A stretch of 64,000 nt of DNA, from NCBI RefSeq assembly GCF_009761815.1, contig NZ_RWIN01000141.1:62001-126000 (forward strand), read 5' to 3'. This document shows positions 8,691 through 17,093 of the stretch, one piece after another. Below the pieces are notes generated by a model. That model searched no databases, was not told where the DNA came from, and was given only the letters and a program-made list of their open reading frames with translations. Every line of letters starts with the position of its first letter. Within the stretch, counting starts at the first letter, position 1. The position numbers and the translations under genes were made by a program. The stretch is from Pseudomonas sp. PB120 (GTDB taxonomy: Bacteria > Pseudomonadota > Gammaproteobacteria > Pseudomonadales > Pseudomonadaceae).

Positions 8691-8774
8691 TGCGGGCTGG
8701 CGTTAATCTCGGGAAAGGGGACACCCATTTGGGTAGCTACCTGCGTCCCTGTATTTCGCAGGACGCGGTTCAGC

Positions 8775-9446
8775 CTATTGCGATTCGCCGCCAGCGGTAG
8801 TCGTCGTGGTTTTCAAGTATTGATCCAGTGGTATCAGCAGGTTTTCGGCCTGGCCTAGCTCATCCGAAAGTGTCTGGGCCGTTGTGATCATGTTGGTGGT
8901 TAAACCCCTGGTCGCTGCAATGTTACTTTTGGCTTTGTTTGTGGGCGAGTTATCCATGGTTGCCGACTGCATAAGCAGAGCCAGGCCGAGATTTTTGTCT
9001 ACCTTCACGCCATCGCCGCGCATATAGAGCATGCCCAGATTACCGACGGCGAGCGCATCGCCTTGCGCTGCGGCCTTGCGATACCACTGATTGGCCTGCG
9101 CAAAGTCCACGGCAGTGCCACGACCGTTTTCATACAGCACACCGAGATTGTATTGCGCGTTGGAGTTGCCTTGCTGCGCAGATTTTTCATACCAACTCAT
9201 TGCTTGTTTCTCGTCCTTGGCGACCCCGATACCCTGCTCGTACATTAGAGCCACGTTGAACTGGCCATCGGCGTTGCCTGTGTCCGCAACAGTGCTGAAT
9301 TCCTTGAATGCCAGCGACAAGTCACCGGCTTGATAGGCCGTAACGCCTTCCTCTAAACCGGCTTGCGCCGGTCCGCTCAGGAAGCTGAAGATCATCACGA
9401 GCGCTAGGGCGGTGGTGGGGTGAAGTATTCGATTCATCGCCATCAT
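8775..9446 (-). CDS. Exported Sel1-repeat (TPR-like) protein
   Basis: A 223-residue protein with an N-terminal signal peptide (hydrophobic core about residues 10-24, cleavage likely after PAQA). Several 36-residue Sel1-like repeats follow; NVALMYEQGIGVAKDEKQA and NLGVLYENGRGTAVDFAQA are clear units with the alternating A/G-x-G pattern. A threonine-rich tail ends the protein. Sel1 proteins are usually scaffolds for envelope or signalling complexes; no partner is encoded nearby. ATG codons at 9446 and 9437 are both possible starts. Confidence 0.85.
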   Translation of the reverse strand: MMAMNRILHPTTALALVMIFSFLSGPAQAGLEEGVTAYQAGDLSLAFKEFSTVADTGNADGQFNVALMYEQGIGVAKDEKQAMSWYEKSAQQGNSNAQYNLGVLYENGRGTAVDFAQANQWYRKAAAQGDALAVGNLGMLYMRGDGVKVDKNLGLALLMQSATMDNSPTNKAKSNIAATRGLTTNMITTAQTLSDELGQAENLLIPLDQYLKTTTTTAGGESQ

Positions 9447-9610
9447 GTGAAAGTCTCTGGTTCGTTGGTGAAAGACCGCTGATCTATGTTTAGCACTTCT
9501 AAAGTCTCAAACCTTCCTGCCCCCTGAATGTTTACGAAGATAAATATTCAGGATCACAACTTTCCGAAACCCTGCTTAGCTTGATCGTGATATCGCCAAG
9601 GAGGGTTCCC

Positions 9611-10156
9611 ATGACCAGAATGTTCGCCGCTTTACTCGTGATCACTTTAGGTACGAATGCATGCCTTGCCAGCGAAGGTGATGACCAGGCCAACTCGTTC
9701 GCCAAAATTTACGTATCGCTTTGCATGAAGAACCTTCCAGATCTGGAAGCACTCCGAGAAAAGCTGAGGCCAATCCCAAGTCTTCCTCCCGAAAAGGCGG
9801 CGCTGTTCCTGGCAGGCAGTCCTGGCGACGCCTGGTCTGTTCCAGACAAGTACGGAACCTTTGTGCTCGCGCTGCCCAGCGGCAAGAATTTTTGCGCCGT
9901 GCATGTCCGCAGGGCCAGTACTGAAACCGCGATAAAACTGTTCACTGCCATGGTCGCAAACCCACCCTCCCCGTTTATCTCGACACTGGTAAAAAACGAG
10001 CAAACGCAATCGCCCGCCAATGGGCAAATTCAAACGCTGTCCTACGAGTGGTCAGCGCCCAGCACCCCGCGAAAAATGTTGTTTACCCTCACAACCGCCG
10101 CCGCTGAAACCGCACAACTTCAAGTGTTTGGCTCAGCAGCACTCATCAGTCAATAG
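9611..10156 (+). CDS. Exported hypothetical protein
   Basis: A 181-residue protein with a signal peptide (MTRMFAALLVITLGTNACLA) and a mature domain containing two conserved-looking cysteines (in SLCMKNLPD and KNFCAVHV). No family is recognised with confidence. AAGGAGG about nine bases upstream fixes the start at 9611, ten codons into the longest frame. It is divergent from the Sel1 gene with a 164-bp gap. Confidence 0.65.
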   Translation: MTRMFAALLVITLGTNACLASEGDDQANSFAKIYVSLCMKNLPDLEALREKLRPIPSLPPEKAALFLAGSPGDAWSVPDKYGTFVLALPSGKNFCAVHVRRASTETAIKLFTAMVANPPSPFISTLVKNEQTQSPANGQIQTLSYEWSAPSTPRKMLFTLTTAAAETAQLQVFGSAALISQ

Positions 10157-10193
10157 CATCAAGCCATGCATTCAATGGGTTGTAAGTTGTCAT

Positions 10194-10226
10194 CAAATGA
10201 AAAGTGTATGTCGCCAAATGAAAAGT
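10194..10226 (+). repeat. Twelve-base direct repeats, 21 bp apart
   Basis: CAAATGAAAAGT occurs at 10194-10205 and again at 10215-10226, each preceded by TGTC plus two or three bases. The spacing is two helical turns. The layout resembles the repeated transposase-binding sites at the ends of IS21-family elements, but no transposase gene is present. An operator with two direct half-sites is the alternative. Confidence 0.5.
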
Positions 10227-10448
10227 CACCTTCTAAACAATCGCGTAGAAAAAACGCTGGCAGTGCGCACTGACCTTGTCTCCTTCAACCACCCTACTCC
10301 CGTAGAAATGTGCAAATTGTTCAATGGTTACCGGTAATGCAGTAGTTGCGTATCTGCGTTCTGAATGCTGCTCGCTCCACATCTCCACTTTCCAGCGATT
10401 GGCACTACTGGGCGGAAGCCAATTGCACAACCACATAAGAAGAATCCA

Positions 10449-12074
10449 ATGATGATCAGGAATATTAGTATCGCTTGGCGTGCGTCCATCGGTTTCAGCC
10501 TGGTTGTAGTGCTCACCGCAGGATTGGGGATATTTACGCTGTCCAAGCTGGACGCCATGCGTGAAAGCACCCGGCAAATCAGTGACGATTGGTTACCCGG
10601 AGTGATGACCTTGAGCCAAGGCGCGCAAAACGTTCAACGTATCCGCGCCTTGACCCTGCGCGTCATGATCAGCCGCGATCCGCAGACCCTTGAGCAGAAC
10701 TACAACAAAATTGAGCTGCTCAGGGCCGAATCCCGAAAACAAATGGAGCAGTACGAAAAAACCATTCTCGCCGATGAAGACAGGGCCATGTTCGAGCGCT
10801 TCAAGACCGCTGCAGTGGCCTACATGGCGCTTCAGGCTAAAGTGATAGACCTGTCACGCAAGGATCAACTCGACGAAGCCCGAAATATTATCAATGGTGA
10901 GATGAACCCGCGCGCGGATGCTTTGAGCAAGGCGCTCGCCGACCTGATCGAGTTCAATAACCATGGCGCCCTGGGTGCGGCCTCCAGCAGTGTCGACGTC
11001 TTCAACAGTGCACGCAGCGGTATTATCGAGGTGCTGTTGGTCGTCGCGTTGGCTTCCTGCGTCGTCGCTGTCGGCCTGATCCGCAGCATCGTCCTGCCGT
11101 TGCGGCAATCGGTCCAGCTGGCCGAGACCGTGGCCACCGGCAATCTCACCACCCGCATCGCCGTTGTCGGCACTGATGAACCCGCGCGGTTGATGGGTGC
11201 GTTGGCAACCATGCAAAGCAATCTGCGTGACACCATCATGGCGATCTCCGAGTCCTCCAATCAACTGGCGTCGGCTGCCGAAGAGTTGAGCGCCGTGACC
11301 GAAGATGCCAGTCGTGGGCTTCATCAACAAAACGGCGAGATCGAGCAGGCGGCCACGGCGATCAACGAGATGACCAGTGCCGCGGAAGATGTTGCCCGCA
11401 ACGCCAGCTCGACAGCCGATGCCACACGGGCGTCGGATCAGACCGCGCAGCTCGGGCGGCAGCAGGTGTTGCGCACCGTTGACGCGATCGGCGAACTGGC
11501 CAGCGGCGTCACGGCAACGGCGGGGGAAGTGGAAAACCTGGCAGGCCGGGTCCGGGACATCAGCCTGGTGGTCGATGTCATTCGCACGGTGGCCGAGCAA
11601 ACCAATCTGCTGGCACTTAACGCAGCCATCGAAGCGGCCAGGGCCGGTGAGGCGGGTCGTGGTTTTGCCGTGGTCGCCGATGAAGTGCGCAGCCTGGCGC
11701 ATCGCACCCAGCGCTCGACCCAGGAAATCGAGCAGTTGGTCATGGCCATCGAACAAGGGACAGTGCAAGCGGTCAACGCGATGCAAGGCAGCAACACCCG
11801 CGCGCACGACACGCTTGAAGTGGCCCAGGCAGCGGGTCAAGCCCTTGATCAGATTGCCAACTCATTCACACAGATCAATGAGCGCAACCTGGTGATCGCC
11901 AGCGCGGCCGAGCAGCAAGCGCAAGTCGCCCGGGAAGTGGATGGCAACCTCGCCAATATCCGCGAGCTGGCGACGCAGACCGCCGCCGGCGCGACCCAGA
12001 CCAGCGCGGCAAGCCAGGAACTTTCGCGGCTTGCCGTTTCACTCAACGGCCTGGTCTCGAGGTTCGTGGTTTAA
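10449..12074 (+). CDS. Methyl-accepting chemotaxis protein (4HB-type sensor)
   Basis: A 541-residue chemoreceptor. Membrane segments lie at about residues 12-30 and 191-213, enclosing a 160-residue periplasmic four-helix-bundle sensor. A HAMP domain follows (about 214-265), then the coiled-coil signalling domain with the invariant hairpin tip EQTNLLALNAAIEAARAGEA. Flanking Gln/Glu pairs are candidate methylation sites. It signals to the CheA/CheW array at the cell pole. The ATG at 10449 gives a normal short cytoplasmic start; the longer frame adds 28 unlikely residues. The ligand is unknown, and no binding-site signature was identified. Confidence 0.92.
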   Translation: MMIRNISIAWRASIGFSLVVVLTAGLGIFTLSKLDAMRESTRQISDDWLPGVMTLSQGAQNVQRIRALTLRVMISRDPQTLEQNYNKIELLRAESRKQMEQYEKTILADEDRAMFERFKTAAVAYMALQAKVIDLSRKDQLDEARNIINGEMNPRADALSKALADLIEFNNHGALGAASSSVDVFNSARSGIIEVLLVVALASCVVAVGLIRSIVLPLRQSVQLAETVATGNLTTRIAVVGTDEPARLMGALATMQSNLRDTIMAISESSNQLASAAEELSAVTEDASRGLHQQNGEIEQAATAINEMTSAAEDVARNASSTADATRASDQTAQLGRQQVLRTVDAIGELASGVTATAGEVENLAGRVRDISLVVDVIRTVAEQTNLLALNAAIEAARAGEAGRGFAVVADEVRSLAHRTQRSTQEIEQLVMAIEQGTVQAVNAMQGSNTRAHDTLEVAQAAGQALDQIANSFTQINERNLVIASAAEQQAQVAREVDGNLANIRELATQTAAGATQTSAASQELSRLAVSLNGLVSRFVV

Positions 12075-12086
12075 CCCGAGTGTCGG

Positions 12087-12126
12087 AAAAGGGGACAAGA
12101 TCTAAAAATAAATCTGTTCCCCTTTT
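12087..12126. terminator. Long palindrome after the chemoreceptor gene
   Basis: AAAAGGGGACA (12087-12097) is complemented by TGTTCCCCTTTT (12115-12126) with an AT-rich loop, 13 bases after the stop codon. It ends in a T-run and can act as a bidirectional terminator. Palindromes of this sequence are frequent in Pseudomonas intergenic regions. Confidence 0.55.
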
Positions 12127-12141
12127 TGAAAATAAATCCAT

Positions 12142-12241
12142 TGTAGGAGCGAGCTTGCTCGCGAAGGTCGTTAACGAAACCGCGTATTGGCTGATTAAAC
12201 GCAGCGTACTTGAGTCCATCGCGAGCAAGCTCGCTCCTACA
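12142..12241. repeat. REPIN (inverted REP doublet), 100 bp
   Basis: TGTAGGAGCGAGCTTGCTCG at the left end and its inverse CGAGCAAGCTCGCTCCTACA at the right end flank a spacer of about 50 bp. The whole unit is 100 bp, the typical REPIN size mobilised by RAYT transposases. No RAYT gene is present in the window. Confidence 0.9.
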
Positions 12242-12266
12242 GAATCCTTGCGTGTTGCCGGGTAAC

Positions 12267-13145
12267 CTATTGTGAGCCACCCACCTGCGCAGCAAGCACC
12301 ACATCAAAAAACGAAGAAATCAGCCGACTGGAACGACGCTCCGCCAGGCAATACAGATAGGTTTCCGTGTACAGCGGATCGCCTTCGATCCGGATGGTTC
12401 GGATACGCGGATCGGCGATGAACTCCGCCTCGGACACAACGCCCAGACCAAGCCCCCGCACGACCGCTTCACGCATGGCTTCACGGCTGCCGATTTCCAT
12501 GGCGATGCGCGGGACAATTTCCGCCGCGATCATGGCCTGTTCCAGCACCAGCCGCGTGGTAGAACCCGGCTCTCGTTGCAGCAACCGCTGCCCTTCCAGT
12601 TCCTCCAGCCTCACCGAACCCCGCCCCGCAAAAGGATGTTCGTGGTGGGCAAACAGGATGATGGCGTGACGGGCGTAATGCAGGGCGCAGAGCCCGGGAT
12701 CTTCATGCCGCCCGGCCAGTACCGCGATGTCCGTGACGTAACCTTCAAGGTCAGCCAGGACCTGCGCCGAGTTGCCAACCCGTATCGACACGTCGATGCG
12801 CGGGTGGTGTTGAAGGTAGTTGTCGACCATTTCGATCACATGAAAGGGCCCCACCGCGCCCAGCTTGAGCTGGCCGCTGTCGAGCCGGCCGGAGTCGCGC
12901 AGCAGGTTGTGTGCGTCCAGATCCAGTGCCGCCATCGCCTGCGCAATCGGCAGCAGTTGCCGGCCGACATCGGACAGCTCGATGCGCCGTCCGCGCCGGT
13001 GAAACAGCTCAAGGTTGTACTCGCGCTCCATGCCCTGCACCTGGGTGGTCAGCGTCGGTTGGCTGAGCCCCAGCGCCCGAGCCCCGGCACTGAAACTTCC
13101 GTGGCGAGCCACCGCGAGAAAGGCGCGCATCTTGGCGGTCGACAT
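12267..13145 (-). CDS. LysR-family regulator of the phosphonate locus
   Basis: A 292-residue LysR protein: winged HTH at residues 1-60 and a two-lobed effector domain (about 90-285). Its HTH end (ELFHRRGRRIELSDVG) and effector motifs (LKLGAVGP, REPGSTTR, SREAMREAVVRGLGLGVVS) closely parallel the second LysR protein of this island (18417). It therefore belongs to the aminoethylphosphonate-catabolism type of LysR regulators (family resemblance, not measured). It is divergent from phnD with a 110-bp promoter region, the classical position for an activator of the phnDCE operon. The effector may be a phosphonate. Confidence 0.85.
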   Translation of the reverse strand: MSTAKMRAFLAVARHGSFSAGARALGLSQPTLTTQVQGMEREYNLELFHRRGRRIELSDVGRQLLPIAQAMAALDLDAHNLLRDSGRLDSGQLKLGAVGPFHVIEMVDNYLQHHPRIDVSIRVGNSAQVLADLEGYVTDIAVLAGRHEDPGLCALHYARHAIILFAHHEHPFAGRGSVRLEELEGQRLLQREPGSTTRLVLEQAMIAAEIVPRIAMEIGSREAMREAVVRGLGLGVVSEAEFIADPRIRTIRIEGDPLYTETYLYCLAERRSSRLISSFFDVVLAAQVGGSQ

Positions 13146-13255
13146 CCATAGACTCCATCAATAGTTAGCTGCGAAAACCCATATTGAATTGATCGTATGA
13201 CTGTCACGTGACATTTCTAGCCTTGAGGTCACTCCAAACAACCTCCTGGAATGCC

Positions 13256-14125
13256 ATGAACAACGTCTCCAGATTTTTGCGTGTCGCCGTCCTTGCCTGC
13301 CTCTCGATCAGCGCCGCCTGCCAGGCAGCCGCGAGCGACAAACTGCGAATTGGCCTGATTCCATCGGAAGATTCCCAGGCCATGATCGAGTCGAGCAAAC
13401 AAGTGCTGAGCAGTCTCGAAACCGGACTGGGCATGCCCGTCGAACCCTTTGTCGCCACCGACTACAACGGCATCATCGAAGCCCTGCGCGCCGGCAAGCT
13501 GGACGTGGCCTACCTCGGGCCTTTCTCCTATGTGCTGGCCACGTCGGTGGCGGATGTCGAAGCCTTCGCGGTCGCGGTCACCAAAAAAACCGGTCAGAGC
13601 GCCTACAAGAGCCTGATCCTCACGCGCAAGGACAGCGGCATTCATCAACTGTCCGACCTCAAGGGCCACACCTTCGCGTTTGTCGACCCGAGTTCCGCTT
13701 CGGGTCACCTGTTCCCCAAGGCCGGGCTGGAGCAGGCGGGGTTTGATCCGCAAAAACTGTTCTCGCGCGTGATTTTCTCCGGCTCTCACGATGCAAGCAT
13801 CCTCGCCGTGGCGAACCAGAAAGTGGACGCGGCCGCCGTCGCTGACCGCATTCTGGCCAACGCGGTGGCCCGGGGCCTGGTGAAGCAGGATGACTTCGAA
13901 GTGGTGTGGAGTTCGCGTCCGATCCCGGAATCGCCGATGGTCTGGCGCAAAAACCTCGACCCGGCCCTCAAGCAAAAAGTCGCGGCGGCCCTGGCGTCGA
14001 TCAAGGACGTGCCTTGGGGTGATCAAGGTCAGCTGGACGGCTTCCAGCCCACGACCGATGCCGCTTACGACGTCGTACGCGAAACCGCCAAGGTGCTCGA
14101 TCTGGACCTGCGGAGGCTGAAATGA
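13256..14125 (+). CDS. phnD: Phosphonate ABC transporter substrate-binding protein (PhnD-like)
   Basis: A 289-residue periplasmic binding protein: signal peptide ending near QAAAS, then LRIGLIPSEDSQ, YNGIIEALRAGKLDVAYLGPFSY and FVDPSSASGHLFP, all typical of the PhnD/phosphite-binding group. It delivers a phosphonate to the PhnCE importer. The stop overlaps the phnC start by four bases (ATGA), so the genes are translationally coupled. The ATG at 13256 puts the signal peptide at the N terminus; the track start at 13208 adds a non-typical leader. 2-aminoethyl- or 2-hydroxyethylphosphonate is suggested by context. Confidence 0.9.
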   Translation: MNNVSRFLRVAVLACLSISAACQAAASDKLRIGLIPSEDSQAMIESSKQVLSSLETGLGMPVEPFVATDYNGIIEALRAGKLDVAYLGPFSYVLATSVADVEAFAVAVTKKTGQSAYKSLILTRKDSGIHQLSDLKGHTFAFVDPSSASGHLFPKAGLEQAGFDPQKLFSRVIFSGSHDASILAVANQKVDAAAVADRILANAVARGLVKQDDFEVVWSSRPIPESPMVWRKNLDPALKQKVAAALASIKDVPWGDQGQLDGFQPTTDAAYDVVRETAKVLDLDLRRLK

Positions 14126-14925
14126 TCAGCATCCGCCAGCTGACCAAGCAGTACGGAAGCAACCCGGTGTTACGCGGCATTGATCTGGACGTGGCGGCGG
14201 GTGAATTTGTGGTGGTGCTGGGTCAGTCCGGCGCCGGAAAGTCCACTTTGCTGCGCTGCATCAATCGACTGGTCGAGGCCGACTCGGGCACGCTCACCGT
14301 GGCCGGCATCGATGCAATGGCCTGCCGCGACACCAGCGTATTGCGGCGTCAGGCGGCGATGATCTTCCAGCACCACAACGTCGTGCCACGGCTGAGCGTG
14401 TTGAAGAATGTGCTCACTGGGTGCCTGGGCGCTGTTTCAACGTTGACCTCGATCCTGCAGCTGTTTCGTCGCGAGCACGTGGCGTTGGCGATGCAATGCC
14501 TGGAGCGCGTAGAGCTTGCGCATAAATCGGGCGAACGGACCGATGCACTGTCCGGTGGGCAGATGCAACGCGTGGGCATCGCTCGCGCCCTGGCGCAGCG
14601 GCCACAAGTCATCCTCGCCGACGAGCCGGTGGCCAGCCTGGACCCCAAGACGGCGCGCCTGGTGTTGCAATACCTGCGCGATGCTACGCGAGAGCTGGGC
14701 ATCACCGTGTTGTGCAACCTGCATCAGGTCGATTACGCCCGCGAGTTCGGCGACCGCATTGTCGGCCTGGCCCACGGAAAACTGGTGTACGACGGTGACG
14801 CTTCAAGCCTGACCGACGCCGATTTGCAGCGCATTTATCCGGACCAGGCAACGGAACCGGAGGGTGCGCCAGCGAACCCGGCCAAGCCGATGGTCCACGC
14901 CGCGCCAATGAGGGTTCCAGCATGA
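14122..14925 (+). CDS. phnC: Phosphonate ABC transporter ATP-binding protein
   Basis: A 267-residue ABC ATPase with all motifs intact: Walker A GQSGAGKST (about residue 34), Q-loop in MIFQHHNVV, signature LSGGQMQRVGIARAL, Walker B VILADEPVASLD and the switch histidine in LCNLHQVDYA. These are the PhnC forms of the motifs. It powers phosphonate uptake with the products of the flanking genes and overlaps both by four bases. Confidence 0.93.
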   Translation: MISIRQLTKQYGSNPVLRGIDLDVAAGEFVVVLGQSGAGKSTLLRCINRLVEADSGTLTVAGIDAMACRDTSVLRRQAAMIFQHHNVVPRLSVLKNVLTGCLGAVSTLTSILQLFRREHVALAMQCLERVELAHKSGERTDALSGGQMQRVGIARALAQRPQVILADEPVASLDPKTARLVLQYLRDATRELGITVLCNLHQVDYAREFGDRIVGLAHGKLVYDGDASSLTDADLQRIYPDQATEPEGAPANPAKPMVHAAPMRVPA

Positions 14926-15740
14926 AAGCACGCAATTATCTCTGGACCGTGGACCTGCCAAGCGGCACCCGTGGCTGGCTGTCCAAGGGCGCGATGGTGC
15001 TGGCGGTGATCCTGACACTGCAATGGAGCGCCACGGGCGCACAGCTGAGCGTGGGTGAACTGGCCGCCGGGTTGCCGCAAATCGGCGACTTTCTGTCTCG
15101 CACGGTCCCACCCGACTTGAGCATTCTCCCGCGATTGCTGGCGCCCGCCGTCGAGACGCTGCAAATCGCGATCTGGGGAACACTGCTCGGGGTGTTGATG
15201 GCCATTCCGCTGTCCTTTCTCGCGGCGCGCAACCTGAGCAAAAACCGCTGGGTTTTCCACGCCACGCGCCAGTTCCTGAATTTCACCCGCAGCATTAACG
15301 AATTGATCCTGGCGTTGATTTTTGTTTCGGCGGTGGGCTTGGGGCCCTTCCCCGGCGTGCTGGCGCTGGCCCTGCATGGCCTGGGCATGCTCGGTAAGTT
15401 CTTTGCCGAAAGCATTGAAGAGATTGATCAAGGCCCGATCGAGGCGCTAAGGGCCACGGGTGCCCGGCCGTTGCAGGTCATCGTGTTTGGCGTGCTGCCG
15501 CAAGTGATCACCGCGTGGATTGCAGTGGTGCTGTACCGCTTCGAAGTCAACCTGCGCTCGGCCACGGTGCTTGGCATGGTCGGGGCCGGGGGTCTTGGGT
15601 TTGAGCTGGTGAGCAGCCTCAAGCTCTTCAAATACCAAGAGACCGCCACGTGCATCATCGTCATCACGCTCATGGTGATCGTGGCCGATGCGGTGTCCGG
15701 CAGGTTGCGCAATGCCATCCAGCGCGGCGCTCACGAGTAA
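14922..15740 (+). CDS. phnE: Phosphonate ABC transporter permease
   Basis: A 272-residue inner-membrane permease with about six hydrophobic segments. The cytoplasmic EAA loop (EALRATGARPLQVIVFGVLP, about residues 179-198) docks the ATPase. The family word FTRSINELILALIF identifies the PhnE group. The start overlaps the phnC stop by four bases. One permease gene only, so the transporter probably uses a PhnE homodimer. Confidence 0.92.
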   Translation: MKARNYLWTVDLPSGTRGWLSKGAMVLAVILTLQWSATGAQLSVGELAAGLPQIGDFLSRTVPPDLSILPRLLAPAVETLQIAIWGTLLGVLMAIPLSFLAARNLSKNRWVFHATRQFLNFTRSINELILALIFVSAVGLGPFPGVLALALHGLGMLGKFFAESIEEIDQGPIEALRATGARPLQVIVFGVLPQVITAWIAVVLYRFEVNLRSATVLGMVGAGGLGFELVSSLKLFKYQETATCIIVITLMVIVADAVSGRLRNAIQRGAHE

Positions 15741-15876
15741 AAATTTCTCAGCAAAAAACTGTCTTCGAATCAGGTATCGGTTCAGCCGATTGAAGCCTGC
15801 GAATTATCGATTTGAGCTGTTGTTGAAGGCCCCGGAGTATGGGGCCACTTCCAACAACAAAAACCAAGGACCCGCC

Positions 15877-16968
15877 ATGACTGCCAAATTTCACAATCCA
15901 GTTGATACCCGTTTCGGCTGGGGCAGCCTGCTTGAGCTTGCCGACATCACCGAACACCAGACCGTCGCTCTGGTCACGTTCCCTGAGGCGCGTGGGTTGG
16001 GACTGGTCGATCGCATTCAAGCGCTGCTGGGCGATCGGCTGATCTACGTGATCGAGGATGTACAACCCAATCCTGACGTGGCCCACCTGCGTGAGACCTA
16101 CGAACGTTTTTGGCAGCAGGCCGGCGAATGCCACTCGGTCATCGCGGTCGGCGGAGGCAGCGCCATCGATACCGCCAAGGCGTTGATCGTGGGCACGGAA
16201 TCCGGGCGATTTGATGAATTGCTGACGTTGCTGGCCACCGGCAAGCCGTTCACCCCAGCGCGCAGCAAGCGACTGATCGCCGCGCCCACCACGGCGGGCA
16301 CGGGCAGTGAAGTCACGCCTTGGGCGACGATCTGGGATTCGGCCAGCCACAAGAAATATTCCCTGCACCTGGAATGCACCTGGCCGCAAGTCGCGATTAT
16401 CGACCCGGAGTTGATGCTCACGGTGCCGGGCAGTGTCACGGTCTCGACGGGCCTGGACGCGCTGTCCCATGCACTGGAAGCGGTCTGGAACATCAACGCC
16501 AACCCGGTCTCGGACACCTTGGCCATCTCCGCCATTGCCGACATCCTGGAATGCCTGCCGCTGCTGCGTCGTGACCTGTCCAGCAAGGAACTGCGTTCGC
16601 GCATGGCCTTGGCCGCGCTCAAGGCCGGGTTGGCGTTCTCCAACACCAAGACCGCCCTCGCCCATTCCATCTCCTATGAAATGACCCTGCGCTACGGCCT
16701 GCCGCACGGTATCGCCTGCTCCTTCACCTTGCCGCTGGTATTGGGTCTGGCTTGGGGTCACGACGAGGCGCGAGACAAAACCCTTCAGCGAATATTCGGC
16801 AACGACCTGGACAAGGCCCAGGTGCAACTGCGTGATTTCCTGCACAGCCTGGACGTGAAAACCGAGTTTTCCGACTACGGTGTAACGGCTGCACAAGCCG
16901 AGCAAATGATCAATTTCGCGATGCAGGGCGCCAGGGGCAAAAACTTTATCGGTTCCCAAGCCGCCTAG
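15877..16968 (+). CDS. Phosphonate-associated iron-containing alcohol dehydrogenase
   Basis: A 363-residue group III (iron-dependent) alcohol dehydrogenase with the NAD-binding GGGSAIDTAK, TTAGTGSE, the metal-site region HALEAVW and HSISYEMTLRYGLPHG. It matches the subgroup described as phosphonate metabolism-associated Fe-ADH (TIGR03405). Members are thought to interconvert phosphonoacetaldehyde and 2-hydroxyethylphosphonate. With PhnX in the same island and no transaminase, the oxidative direction is plausible here. The ATG at 15877 follows AAGGA and an AACAACAA motif at 15853-15860. It starts 136 bp after phnE and is probably in the same transcript. Confidence 0.87.
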   Translation: MTAKFHNPVDTRFGWGSLLELADITEHQTVALVTFPEARGLGLVDRIQALLGDRLIYVIEDVQPNPDVAHLRETYERFWQQAGECHSVIAVGGGSAIDTAKALIVGTESGRFDELLTLLATGKPFTPARSKRLIAAPTTAGTGSEVTPWATIWDSASHKKYSLHLECTWPQVAIIDPELMLTVPGSVTVSTGLDALSHALEAVWNINANPVSDTLAISAIADILECLPLLRRDLSSKELRSRMALAALKAGLAFSNTKTALAHSISYEMTLRYGLPHGIACSFTLPLVLGLAWGHDEARDKTLQRIFGNDLDKAQVQLRDFLHSLDVKTEFSDYGVTAAQAEQMINFAMQGARGKNFIGSQAA

Positions 16969-17093
16969 AGCCCGTCCACCCCAACCACGCACTGTCAGCG
17001 GCATGACGAGCCGCGACGATTTCCTGCTGCACCCATAAAAGCGTGCACCCGCCGACACCCCTCGACGGGACCGGACAATAATAGGAAAAGATC

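Noticed and set aside
15748..17058. 436-residue frame antisense to the Fe-alcohol dehydrogenase gene
   Set aside because: Shadow of a confident gene; composition is Gln/Arg/Gly-rich and carries no domain.
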